Source of the DNA: UBA3478 sp038134285 | Lineage (GTDB): Bacteria; Bacteroidota; Bacteroidia; Flavobacteriales; Flavobacteriaceae | Length of the DNA: 64,000 nt | Direction of reading: 5' to 3' | Assembly: GCA_038134285.1 (NCBI GenBank) | Contig: JAYPUW010000003.1 | Coordinates: 62,001-126,000, forward strand | Shown here: positions 52,306-60,459 of the stretch, piece by piece | Layout: every line of letters starts with the position of its first letter | How positions within the stretch are numbered: position 1 is the first letter of the stretch | The notes under the pieces: model-generated | Seen by the model: the letters and a program-made list of their open reading frames with translations, nothing else | The model's database searches: none | What the model was told of the DNA's origin: nothing | Translations under genes and position numbers: made by a program

Positions 52306-53771
52306 AACAGTTGATTGGGGTTGGCGGTATTTTCAAGACGTAAGACACCTCTAGGGCATACTTCAGAGCATATTCCACAACCGACGCAAGAAGCGCGTTT
52401 AATAGGTTGTTGCTTTTGGGCATAAGAGCGTACATCAATACCCATTTCACAATAGGCCGAGCAATTGCCGCAAGAAATACATTGACCTGAATTGGTACTG
52501 ATCTGAAATTTTGAGAAGAGCTTTTGCTGTATTCCAAGTACTGCAGCCATAGGACATCCGAAACGGCACCAGACCCTATTTCCGAGAAGCGGATAGAATC
52601 CGGTTCCGATGACTCCTGAGAAGATGCTTCCAATGAAAAATCCGTATGCAGATCTCAGTGTGTAAGTAGGAATGAGAAAAACATGGTAATTGTCGCTCAG
52701 AAAATGAATACCAGATAACCCGACGATAAATGCGCCTACAATTAAAACACTTCGCTTTGCGTCTTTGGCGAGCCATTCTCTTCTTTTAAAATAGAGGAGC
52801 ATCACCAACAATAGAACGAACAAACTAAAGAGCCCCAAGAAGAGGTCTGCTGAAAGCCAGTACTGACCTGCGCCCTCTCCTAAATAGCTGTGTACCACCC
52901 CAACAGTACTCAAGGTGATTAAAACCAAAATACTGTGGATCATCCAGCGTTCTAACCTCCAAGCTCGAACACTATTGTCGCTCAAATGGCGAAAGGCATC
53001 TCCGGCTGTTTCGGCCAATCCTCCGCATCCGCAGACCCAGGAACAATACCAACGTTTTCCGAACTTGTAGGTTAATATAGGACTGATAATCAGTATAGAA
53101 ACGATTCCGAAAATGAGCAATCCGATTCCGAGAGATTTGGCGCTAATGAATCCGTCTACCGCGTATTGGTCGAACAGGTAATAATTTAGAGGCCACATGT
53201 TTTTAAAGTCGTAATAAGGCAAATCGCCATTTAAACGGGCCATCAGTTCTGGAAGCAGAAAAGCGAAAATCAACTGAAAAAACATCACGCTGATCGTGCG
53301 AATGACTTGGTACCTACTGTGTCGGTATTTAGCGATAAACTTGATCCCAAAAAGTAAGATCGCGAGGGTGTACAACACTCCATAAACGAACCACTGACTT
53401 GCAGGCTTCCCAGAGAGTGCAACGCTCAGCGGATCAAATCCACGAATAATACCCTCAAGCTGACTCTCAAAAAAATACAATAGCACGTAAAAAGCAGTAA
53501 GGCCCACGGCACTGGTATAGGCCCATACACCCCGCTGTGTCAGTGATCTGAAGACTACGCCATTGTTTTTGATTCCAGGTCCGAATGACGCATAACTGCT
53601 GTAGGTGTATCCTAGAACTCCTACGCTCACCAGGCCAAGTGCTATCGCTGCCAAAACTCGAGGAGAGGTTCCTAAGGTATTCGAAATGCCTGCCGAGATA
53701 AGCACGGCTATCCCGAACAAGCCTGTGTACATGAAGCCTTTTTGACTAGCTGTGGTTTGATACGAAAGCAT
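52302..53771 (-). CDS. Membrane-bound polyferredoxin (NapH-like Fer4_5 plus two [4Fe-4S] sites)
   Basis: A 489-residue protein with about ten membrane helices and four cysteine groups: CSWVCGCGG and CRFGCP (Fer4_5-like pairs), then CISCGNCSAYC and CVGCGICSEVC (two [4Fe-4S] clusters in a bacterial-ferredoxin arrangement) near the C-terminus. It should carry electrons between the membrane and a soluble partner. The upstream FAD oxidoreductase, overlapping by 26 bp, is the likely partner. The start is ATG 53771 (MLSYQTTAS); the final electron acceptor is unknown. Confidence 0.9.
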   Translation of the reverse strand: MLSYQTTASQKGFMYTGLFGIAVLISAGISNTLGTSPRVLAAIALGLVSVGVLGYTYSSYASFGPGIKNNGVVFRSLTQRGVWAYTSAVGLTAFYVLLYFFESQLEGIIRGFDPLSVALSGKPASQWFVYGVLYTLAILLFGIKFIAKYRHSRYQVIRTISVMFFQLIFAFLLPELMARLNGDLPYYDFKNMWPLNYYLFDQYAVDGFISAKSLGIGLLIFGIVSILIISPILTYKFGKRWYCSWVCGCGGLAETAGDAFRHLSDNSVRAWRLERWMIHSILVLITLSTVGVVHSYLGEGAGQYWLSADLFLGLFSLFVLLLVMLLYFKRREWLAKDAKRSVLIVGAFIVGLSGIHFLSDNYHVFLIPTYTLRSAYGFFIGSIFSGVIGTGFYPLLGNRVWCRFGCPMAAVLGIQQKLFSKFQISTNSGQCISCGNCSAYCEMGIDVRSYAQKQQPIKRASCVGCGICSEVCPRGVLRLENTANPNQLL

Positions 53772-55050
53772 AGCGAAAATCGTTGTAATAGGTTTTACTG
53801 AATTCGGGATCAAAATGTGCGAGGTCGAGCTGTGCAACTACGGTGTCAATGATCTCAGATGCATTGAGCCACTGCTCAAAAACCTCTTGTTTGAGCCTGA
53901 TACCAAAGGTATTCACCCCCAAGAATTTTCGATCGTGCGCACTGTACGACAGGGTGATGCCCTTGTGTTGTTTTTGGGTGTGCCAATGAAATTGTAGTTC
54001 TGAGTTTTTGCGCTTCGCACTGCTGCTAACCTGACCGTAGGTTTGGTATTCTAAGTCAAAGAATTTGGCCGAGTTGAACCAATGGCTTTGCTTATAGGCG
54101 GTGTTGCCTTCAAGGAGGTGTTTTGAAAGGGTTTCAGCCATCTCTCTAGCTACATACCAAACGGCTTCTATAGCCCTGCGATCGCTTTGGTGCTGAGAGA
54201 GTTCGGCACAGTCTCCAATCGCATAGATTGAGGGGTCATTAGTTTGCAGATATTTATTCACTACTATTCCTTCATTAAGGGTAAGTCCGCTTTCGGCGAG
54301 AAACCCAGTATTAGGTGTGACACCGATGCACACCCCAGCGAATTGTGCTTTTAGCTGTTCTCCGGACTGTAATTGTACACCGCTCAGTTTTGTTCCGTCA
54401 TCACTTAGAAAAGCTGAAACTTCAGCCTCTGTGCGAAGGTGAACCCCATGAGATTCGATGTGCCGCTGAACCAGCTGCGCATCGCTATCGGGAAGCACAG
54501 AAGACCAGAAGTACGGTTCTCTTATGACAAGAGTGGTGTCTATTCCTCTACTGTGTACCATTTCGGCTAATTCTACTCCAATCAAACCTCCGCCTACAAT
54601 TACGGCCTCTTTGCAGATAGAGGCATTGGTGTAAGATGTTATATGTTTTAAATCGTTGAGGTGATAGAATCCAGAAATACCCTTGAGCGAGCGATTTGGC
54701 CAGTCTAAAAACCGAGGAAGAGAGCCGGTCGCTATCACGAGAATATCGTAAGAGGCATTATGCGCCTTTCCATCTTGATCGGTATAGGATAAGGTCTTCT
54801 CTTCACGCTTAAGGGCAATGACCCGACCGCGAATACGCTGTATGCTGCTTTTCTCCCAACGGTCGCGCTCATAAGGTTCAGTCTGCTCTGGTGTCAGATG
54901 CCCCATATAGAGATACATGAGAGCCGTTCGAGAGTAGAAAAAGTCAGATTCGTCAGAAATCAGGTGTACCCGATAGTTATCGCTGCTGCTAAGATTTAGC
55001 GCAAGCGTGCTTCCTGCAACCCCGTTTCCGATGATATAGACTTCTTTCAC
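53746..55050 (-). CDS. FAD/NAD(P)-dependent oxidoreductase (rubredoxin/nitrite-reductase-like)
   Basis: A 434-residue flavoprotein. YIIGNGVAGSTLALNL binds FAD, VIVGGGLIGVELAEM binds NAD(P), and IYAIGDCAELSQ closes the FAD site. It ends with about 100 residues lacking a close match to common families (FDLEYQTYGQVSSS). It should draw electrons from NAD(P)H for the membrane polyferredoxin encoded next, which overlaps it by 26 bp. GTG start overlapping the phosphorylase stop (GTGA). Confidence 0.9.
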   Translation of the reverse strand: MKEVYIIGNGVAGSTLALNLSSSDNYRVHLISDESDFFYSRTALMYLYMGHLTPEQTEPYERDRWEKSSIQRIRGRVIALKREEKTLSYTDQDGKAHNASYDILVIATGSLPRFLDWPNRSLKGISGFYHLNDLKHITSYTNASICKEAVIVGGGLIGVELAEMVHSRGIDTTLVIREPYFWSSVLPDSDAQLVQRHIESHGVHLRTEAEVSAFLSDDGTKLSGVQLQSGEQLKAQFAGVCIGVTPNTGFLAESGLTLNEGIVVNKYLQTNDPSIYAIGDCAELSQHQSDRRAIEAVWYVAREMAETLSKHLLEGNTAYKQSHWFNSAKFFDLEYQTYGQVSSSAKRKNSELQFHWHTQKQHKGITLSYSAHDRKFLGVNTFGIRLKQEVFEQWLNASEIIDTVVAQLDLAHFDPEFSKTYYNDFRYAFVSNHS

Positions 55051-55865
55051 GAACGGATGATCAATTCTTTAAACAAGGTGATGAGTTGGGGTTCGGCTCC
55101 CTTAGCTATGGCAAGTATTTCTTCTACATTGATGGGTTCTAGATGGTCTGGATCGCATTCGTCTGTGAGGACAGAAATTGCAATGACAGGTAATTCGAGA
55201 TGATTGGCAACGATCACCTCAGGAACAGTGCTCATGCCCACCGCATCTGCTCCAATAATTTTGAGCATACGGTATTCAGCTCTAGTTTCAAGCTGAGGGC
55301 CTACAACGGCCGCGTAAACCCCATTTCTCAAAGTGATCTCGTGCTCTTCTGCGATTTTGAGAGCAAGAGAAGATAAGACGCTGTCGTAAGGACAGATCAT
55401 ATCGACAAATCGAGGCCCAAATTCTGAAACATTCGAGAAGGCTAGAGGTGATCCGCCTTGCAAATTGATGTGATCATTAATGAGCATCAAATCACCTTTT
55501 TTGAACCCTGTATTGATAGCGCCTGCAGCATTTGAGATTAGTAATTTCTTGATTCCAAGGGCGTGCATCACACGGATGGGATAGGTGAGAGATACGAAGT
55601 CGTATCCTTCATAGATGTGAAATCTACCTTGCATAACCACCACTTTTTTGTCGCCTAGGATACCGTAAAGTAGCTTTCCGCTATGGTACTCAACGGTAGA
55701 TACAGGAAAGTGTGGAATATGATGGTAGTGCGCAAAGGCTATGATTTCAAGCTGGTCGACCAGTTGGCCTAATCCAGTGCCTAATACAATTCCGATTTCT
55801 GGAGTTTCAAAGCCTTTAGCTCGAAGGTGTTCAAGCGTTTCGGCTAACAATTCATTCTTCAACAT
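55047..55865 (-). CDS. Purine nucleoside phosphorylase
   Basis: A 272-residue PNP of the trimeric class: IGIVLGTGLGQLVDQ, VEYHSGKLLYG, MQGRFHIYEGYDFVSLTYPIRVM, NAAGAINTGFKKGDLMLI and GVYAAVVGPQLETRAEYRMLKIIGADAVGMSTVPEVIVA. It splits inosine and guanosine with phosphate. In arsenosugar operons a PNP is thought to remove the base from a nucleoside intermediate; here it lies between a DUF2064 gene and a redox pair, so it may serve either salvage or the cluster's own pathway. Confidence 0.94.
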   Translation of the reverse strand: MLKNELLAETLEHLRAKGFETPEIGIVLGTGLGQLVDQLEIIAFAHYHHIPHFPVSTVEYHSGKLLYGILGDKKVVVMQGRFHIYEGYDFVSLTYPIRVMHALGIKKLLISNAAGAINTGFKKGDLMLINDHINLQGGSPLAFSNVSEFGPRFVDMICPYDSVLSSLALKIAEEHEITLRNGVYAAVVGPQLETRAEYRMLKIIGADAVGMSTVPEVIVANHLELPVIAISVLTDECDPDHLEPINVEEILAIAKGAEPQLITLFKELIIRS

Positions 55866-55887
55866 ACTCCACTAAATTACGCCATTT

Positions 55888-56502
55888 CTATGGAGTGCTT
55901 TGATCTGTATTGATTAAATAACCAAAGTGTTTGAGGTCTTCGAAGGTATCAAGATCACGCAAGGGTTCGAGGAGTCCAACCGACAAACGGGATGCTTTCG
56001 CAATGGCTAGCGTCCGCTCTAAAACTTGAGCGTTCGAATAGGTAATATCCTCAAAAAGTTGAGGCTGAGGGGCACGAAGGGCGATGAGGTAATAGCCGCC
56101 ATCTAGGGCCGGTCCGAGTACCAGGTCGTTTTCTTCTAGGAGCTCAAACGCCTTCTGAAGCAGTTGGGCGCTGAGATCTGGCAGGTCACTGCCGATGAGT
56201 ACAACCTGCTCATAGCGATTCAATAGGAATTCAAAAGCGTTTTTCATACGCTCCCCCAAACCAGACCCTTGCTGAAGGTGCACTTCTTCAAAGACCGGAT
56301 GTGCTTCTTTTTCGCACGTGTAAAATCCAAAAACAGAGGCATTTACTTTCTCAGCAACACGTAGCGTATGCGTGCAAAGGCGACTGTAGACTTCCATTGC
56401 TTTTTCATGACCCACCTCTTTTGCTAGGCGCGTTTTCACCTGTCCTGAAACGTTGTTCTTTAAAAAGATAGCGAGTGCCTTATGCTGAAGGGGTGAATTC
56501 AT
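55888..56502 (-). CDS. DUF2064 / TIGR04282-type glycosyltransferase-like protein
   Basis: A 204-residue Rossmann-type protein: ALAIFLKNNVSGQVKTRLAKEVGHEKAM (family motif VKTRL), LQQGSGLGERM, VVLIGSDLPDLSAQLL and LVLGPALDGGYYLIAL. The family is named for arsenosugar biosynthesis but also occurs outside it. It resembles nucleotidyltransferases more than typical transferases; its reaction is unknown. The start ATG 56502 is preferred, 5 bp after TACTTTTG. It is the first gene of the seven-gene unit. Confidence 0.9.
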   Translation of the reverse strand: MNSPLQHKALAIFLKNNVSGQVKTRLAKEVGHEKAMEVYSRLCTHTLRVAEKVNASVFGFYTCEKEAHPVFEEVHLQQGSGLGERMKNAFEFLLNRYEQVVLIGSDLPDLSAQLLQKAFELLEENDLVLGPALDGGYYLIALRAPQPQLFEDITYSNAQVLERTLAIAKASRLSVGLLEPLRDLDTFEDLKHFGYLINTDQSTP

Positions 56503-56507
56503 TCCCT

Positions 56508-56515
56508 CAAAAGTA
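56508..56515 (-). promoter_or_regulatory. -7 element (TACTTTTG) of the seven-gene operon
   Basis: An exact TAnnTTTG on the minus strand, 5 bp before the ATG at 56502. The implied leader is about 2 nt. Confidence 0.5.
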
Positions 56516-56546
56516 AGCCGTATCGAGATTCTTATTAAATTCCAAC

Positions 56547-58043
56547 ATGAGAAGTTATCACCCCGCACTTTTAGGAGGAGTTTTCGCATTGCTTGCAGCG
56601 TGTTCGCAGCCTGCCGACCACCCTCAGTTCTATGACGAACCTTATCGTCCTCAGTACCATTTTAGTCCAGATTCAATGTGGATGAATGACCCCAATGGAT
56701 TGGTTCATGACGGCGAACGGTACCATCTCTTTTACCAATACCATCCGTTTGACAAAGTTTGGGGACCCATGCATTGGGGGCACGCTACCAGCGAAGACCT
56801 CGTGTTTTGGGAACATCAGCCGATCGCACTTTACCCTGACCAGAACGGAACCATCTTTTCGGGAAGCGCTGTGATGGATTTTTCAAATACCTCGGGTTTG
56901 GGAACGGCAGATCAGCCTCCTATGGTAGCCATATTCACCTATTTTGATGCCGACGGACCGAAAGAAACTAACCAAACCCAAGGAATAGCCTATAGTCTAG
57001 ACAAGGGAAAGACTTGGACCAAGTATGCTAATAATCCTGTGATTGACAATCCGGGAGAACCCGACTTCAGAGATCCTAAGGTGTTTTGGCATGAAGCTTC
57101 CTCTTCGTGGATCTTAGCTTTGGTGGCTGGAGATCACATGCAGCTCTACCGCTCAGACAATCTTATTGATTGGGAGCTCAGTTCGACCTTTGGCCAAGAC
57201 GTTGGAGCTCATGGAGGGGTTTGGGAGTGCCCAGATCTCTTTCCTTTAGAAGTCAATGGAGAAACGCACTGGGTGTTGCTGATAAGTATCAACCCTGGAG
57301 GTCCGAATGGCGGCAGCGCCACCCAATACTTCATCGGTGATTTTGACGGGAACAGCTTCATCAGCGACCAAACAGACATTCGTTGGGTAGACTTTGGGCC
57401 AGATAATTATGCCGGAGTCACCTACAATAATACACCAGACAACAGCCGACTTTTCATGGGTTGGATGAGCAATTGGCAATACGCACAAGAGGTTCCGACT
57501 TCGCCGTGGCGAAGTGCTTCTACATTACCCAGAACCTTAAGTCTTGAATCGCGCGAAGACCAGTTATATTTAAAAAGCAGTCCGATTGAAGCGCTTAAAA
57601 AATTAGAGTCGCCTCTCACTTTTGATGTAGAGGTTTTTGAAGCCTCGGGTGCACTTGACCTTGTATCGGATAAGGTGCATCTCAAACTTGCCGTATCAGC
57701 TAGGAGCTCTACCCTGGTACTCGAAAATGAGCACTCAGCGGCCCTATCGATAGAGGTCGACCGCGAGTCGGGGCGGATTCTTATCGACCGCTCTAAAGCG
57801 GGTAACGCAGACTTTAATGAAGCTTTTGGTAAGCCCATTGTGGTTGAATTCAATCCTGACAGTGATAAAACGCTTTTAGATTTATGGATCGACCGTTCTT
57901 CTATTGAAGTTTTTGTAGATGATGGAGCAGCTGTGACGACTGTTTTATTTTTTTCAGAAGCTCCCTTTACTCAGCTCATGGCCACCTCAAGACAAGGAGG
58001 CATTCGACTCGAAGAATTCAACCAAGTTTCTCGAATCTGGTAA
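56547..58043 (+). CDS. GH32 fructan hydrolase (levanase/inulinase-like), lipoprotein
   Basis: A 498-residue lipoprotein (FALLAAC, Cys19). The GH32 triad is WMNDPNG (nucleophile D48), FRDP (175-177) and WECPD (acid/base E227). The beta-propeller is followed by a C-terminal beta-sandwich with LDLWIDRSSIEVFVDDGAAVTT. It should hydrolyse levan, inulin or sucrose at the cell surface. No SusCD pair, fructokinase or sugar transporter is adjacent, so it may act alone. Divergent from the DUF2064 operon. Confidence 0.95.
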   Translation: MRSYHPALLGGVFALLAACSQPADHPQFYDEPYRPQYHFSPDSMWMNDPNGLVHDGERYHLFYQYHPFDKVWGPMHWGHATSEDLVFWEHQPIALYPDQNGTIFSGSAVMDFSNTSGLGTADQPPMVAIFTYFDADGPKETNQTQGIAYSLDKGKTWTKYANNPVIDNPGEPDFRDPKVFWHEASSSWILALVAGDHMQLYRSDNLIDWELSSTFGQDVGAHGGVWECPDLFPLEVNGETHWVLLISINPGGPNGGSATQYFIGDFDGNSFISDQTDIRWVDFGPDNYAGVTYNNTPDNSRLFMGWMSNWQYAQEVPTSPWRSASTLPRTLSLESREDQLYLKSSPIEALKKLESPLTFDVEVFEASGALDLVSDKVHLKLAVSARSSTLVLENEHSAALSIEVDRESGRILIDRSKAGNADFNEAFGKPIVVEFNPDSDKTLLDLWIDRSSIEVFVDDGAAVTTVLFFSEAPFTQLMATSRQGGIRLEEFNQVSRIW

Positions 58044-58055
58044 GGTTTTGTTATT

Positions 58056-58087
58056 TTGTTTAGAGATCCCCCCGTATCTTTAAACAA
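58056..58087. promoter_or_regulatory. 12-bp dyad covering the promoter of the Rieske operon
   Basis: TTGTTTAGAGAT (58056-58067), loop CCCCCCGT, ATCTTTAAACAA (58076-58087), with one G/T mismatch. The left arm contains TTG (-33-like) and the right arm overlaps TATCTTTA (58075-58082), one base from the -7 consensus, 21 bp before the ATG at 58104. It is followed by A-runs, not T-runs, so it is not a terminator. Confidence 0.6.
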
Positions 58088-58103
58088 AAAAAGTAAAAAA
58101 GAA

Positions 58104-58649
58104 ATGAAACGAACTGAAAATCAGCAAAACGAGCGCAGAGATTTCTTGACCAAAGTGTGTCCAACGGTAGCCTTTGCCCTATTCGGGGTATCCTTTATAG
58201 AGGCTTGTTCATCTGAGAGCGTCTCAGAGATTGAGACGGCGGGAGTTACTGATTCAAACGACGCCTCTGATGACTCTTCTAACAATTCTTCAAATGATAC
58301 TCCAGCCTATATTATCGATGGAGATACCATTACCGCAGATCTTGAGAATCCCTTCTTTGACAATCTAAAGAATGTTGGCGGATGGATGAATTTTACTGAT
58401 GTAGGGGTGCTATTATTGCGCACTTCTGCCACTCAGATTTTAGCTTTTAACAACTGTTGTCCGCATGCGGGTACAAGTAGCTCGTGGAGTTTTAGTGCCT
58501 CAAGTAGCAGGTTTACCTGCGGGAATCACGGAAATTCATACGGAACCTCACAAGGAGGAACCGCGAATTGCTCTTCGGGCCAGACCTCAGGAAACCTGGC
58601 GCGTTACACAACCACCATCAATAATAACCAACTTACGATAACCAAATAA
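58104..58649 (+). CDS. Rieske [2Fe-2S] lipoprotein with Tat-like signal
   Basis: A 181-residue protein. ERRDFLTK (R11, R12) resembles a twin-arginine signal, and IEAC provides a lipobox (Cys35). An acidic, Ser-rich linker (about 40-68) leads to a Rieske domain: CPH at 119-121 and CGNH at 139-142 with 17 residues between, matching C-x-H-x15-17-C-x2-H. It should carry electrons in the periplasm or at the outer membrane. The next gene, a multi-helix b561-like protein, starts 3 bp downstream. Confidence 0.92.
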   Translation: MKRTENQQNERRDFLTKVCPTVAFALFGVSFIEACSSESVSEIETAGVTDSNDASDDSSNNSSNDTPAYIIDGDTITADLENPFFDNLKNVGGWMNFTDVGVLLLRTSATQILAFNNCCPHAGTSSSWSFSASSSRFTCGNHGNSYGTSQGGTANCSSGQTSGNLARYTTTINNNQLTITK

Positions 58650-58652
58650 CCT

Positions 58653-59264
58653 ATGAGATTTAGGGGGATTCTCTTTTTATTTCTTTTGTCGATCACCTCT
58701 TCGGTAGTCTACGGACAAGAGGATCTCTTTGCTCAGCTCGACACAGCTGAAGAGACCCCTTTTGACCTATTGCCTGAGCGGATGCTATTTACCCAGCGTA
58801 TACTTTGGGGTGAAAAAGGCGTAATGCGTCTCACGGGTATTTCAGATTTAGACGAGGAGCATCGTATGAAAGAGCTGAAGCTAAGAAAGGCCATGCTCAA
58901 TGTGCATCAAGTTATCGGCTATGCCACCTTGGCCGGAATGGTAGCACAAGGAATCATTGGAGGACAGCTGTACAAGGGAGACTATTCGCTCTACGATACT
59001 CACGAAACTTTAGGAGGTGTAGTGACGGCGACCTATTTCACCGGCGCAGCACTCTCTTTGTTCGCTCCACCCCCGCTGATCAGCTCTAAAGAGATTGGCT
59101 TGAGTGGTGCTCGAGCGCATAAGTGGTTAGCCAGCGTGCATTTATCGGCTATGATTGCAACCCAATACTACAAAGAACGCGACAAAGCCTTGCACAAGGC
59201 CTCTGCCTACACGGCCTTTGGAGCCTATGCAGCTGCAACTGTCGTTATACGATTTAAACAATAA
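58653..59264 (+). CDS. Cytochrome b561-like four-helix membrane protein
   Basis: A 203-residue protein with a signal-like N-terminus (residues 1-21), a hydrophilic stretch, and four membrane helices at about 82-104, 118-138, 154-170 and 182-200. Histidines H85, H117, H156, H163 and H181 lie at helix ends or inside, as in di-heme b561 proteins. The heme-binding role is inference. It lies between a Rieske lipoprotein and a YceI-like gene; in E. coli a b561 protein (YceJ) is likewise paired with YceI. The stop overlaps the next ATG (TAATG). Confidence 0.75.
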   Translation: MRFRGILFLFLLSITSSVVYGQEDLFAQLDTAEETPFDLLPERMLFTQRILWGEKGVMRLTGISDLDEEHRMKELKLRKAMLNVHQVIGYATLAGMVAQGIIGGQLYKGDYSLYDTHETLGGVVTATYFTGAALSLFAPPPLISSKEIGLSGARAHKWLASVHLSAMIATQYYKERDKALHKASAYTAFGAYAAATVVIRFKQ

Positions 59265-59803
59265 TGAAAAGCCTATACCTCTTTCTATTTCTATTACTGA
59301 GCGTGACGACTGGGAGCTACGCCCAATTTTCTTTTACTCTCGAAAGCTCTAGCATTCGATACAACGGATACCACGTGGCTCATGATTGGTCTGGAGTTTC
59401 AACTACTGCAAAAGGGATCCTAATTCGAGAAGAGGGTGTACCCCATCGCATTGCAATTAGCGTCCCTTTGAACAGTTTTGATTCGAATAGTTCAAATAGA
59501 GATTCTAACGCTTTGAGGGTGTTAAATGCGCTAAAATTTCCTGAAGTGCGCTTTTACAGTGAAAATATCCGCGAAATCGATGCTGAAACTGTTGAACTTT
59601 CTGGATTCTTTGAACTCAATGGATTGCGCAAAGAATACCGCGTAATTCTAAATGCAGAAGAATACGGCGATTTGTACGAGATTTCAGGCGAATTCAAGGT
59701 CAATCTCTTGGAATTCGATCTTAAACTGCCACGTTTTTTACTCAAACCTATCGATGAAAACATCGATCTAACCGTAAATCTAAAGTTTAAACAAAACAGC
59801 TAA
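59264..59803 (+). CDS. YceI-like lipid/quinone-binding protein
   Basis: A 179-residue secreted protein (signal ending SYAQ). FTLESSSIRYNGYHVAHDWSG, ALKFPEVRFYSENI and LSGFFELNGLRKEYRVILN match the beta-barrel of the YceI family, though more weakly than the second copy at 60460. YceI proteins bind isoprenoid lipids such as quinones. The TAATG overlap with the b561-like gene suggests that the two function together. Confidence 0.8.
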   Translation: MKSLYLFLFLLLSVTTGSYAQFSFTLESSSIRYNGYHVAHDWSGVSTTAKGILIREEGVPHRIAISVPLNSFDSNSSNRDSNALRVLNALKFPEVRFYSENIREIDAETVELSGFFELNGLRKEYRVILNAEEYGDLYEISGEFKVNLLEFDLKLPRFLLKPIDENIDLTVNLKFKQNS

Positions 59804-59883
59804 AATTTGAGTTTGTCTCTAAAAATCAGGTAGTTAGTTTGCTTGTTCGGGCATATATATTAAATTTACACTAAATTCTTACT

Positions 59884-60372
59884 ATGAGTCTGAATGCGAA
59901 CTCGGTGCCATTGATCGCCGGCGAATTTTTTCTAGAGACCTTCCACAAGCTTTGTGGAGAGCTGAACGGAACATACCTCAAAGAGGTTTATCAACGTATG
60001 GCCCAAAACTTCGAGTGGATCACTCCTATTGAGAAGGCGGCAGAAGATTATGCCACTTATCAGGCTTTCATTATATCTGACAATGCCTACAACGTAGTTT
60101 GGGTCGACTCAGGGTTTACCAAAATGACCGGATATGAAGGGCATGAGATTATAGGTAAAAAGCCAAATGCATTATTGCATGGCCCACAAACCAAACAAAC
60201 TGATCGAGATGTTTTCAGAAATTTATTGAAAACAGGTAAGAGTTTCTCAGCACAAATCACCAACCACCGTAAAAATGGTGAAGTCTATGTTTGTGAGGTA
60301 AAGATCGTTCCTCTTTATAACACTGCTAAAGAGCTTACACATTTTTTAGCTCTTGAAAAAGAGGTGGCATAA
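59884..60372 (+). CDS. Stand-alone PAS-domain protein
   Basis: A 162-residue protein with a helical N-terminal extension (about 1-55) and a PAS domain (AFIISDNAYNVVWVDSGFTKMTGYEGHEIIGKKPNALLHGPQTKQTD and NHRKNGEVYVCEVKIVPLY). The fold is close to LOV domains, but the flavin-binding cysteine motif (NCRFLQ) is replaced by PNALLH, so no photocycle is expected. Ligand and output partner are unknown; it has no kinase or HTH. It sits between two YceI-like genes. Confidence 0.85.
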   Translation: MSLNANSVPLIAGEFFLETFHKLCGELNGTYLKEVYQRMAQNFEWITPIEKAAEDYATYQAFIISDNAYNVVWVDSGFTKMTGYEGHEIIGKKPNALLHGPQTKQTDRDVFRNLLKTGKSFSAQITNHRKNGEVYVCEVKIVPLYNTAKELTHFLALEKEVA

Positions 60373-60434
60373 GAGTCCCTAATTCTAGATTAAGTTTTCA
60401 GTATGTTTTAACACTTATTCGAGTGTAAGCAGCC

Positions 60435-60442
60435 TATCTTTG
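60435..60442 (+). promoter_or_regulatory. -7 element (TATCTTTG) of the second YceI gene
   Basis: An exact TAnnTTTG, 17 bp before the ATG at 60460, after the PAS gene. The YceI gene is therefore probably transcribed on its own. Confidence 0.55.
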
Positions 60443-60459
60443 AAGGAAACTTAAAAACT

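Noticed and set aside
48912..56502. Calling the seven-gene operon an arsenosugar locus
   Set aside because: Only the DUF2064 and PNP genes match; the diagnostic ArsM and ArsS genes are absent from this window.
58056..58087. Intrinsic terminator for the GH32 gene
   Set aside because: The stem is followed by A-runs rather than T-runs, and it overlaps promoter-like elements.
59863..59877. AATTTA-CAC-TAAATT dyad before the PAS gene
   Set aside because: The region is very AT-rich, arms are only 6 bp, and such repeats are expected by chance.
59884..60372. LOV photoreceptor domain
   Set aside because: The PAS fold is close to LOV, but the NCRFLQ cysteine motif is replaced by PNALLH, so no flavin adduct can form.
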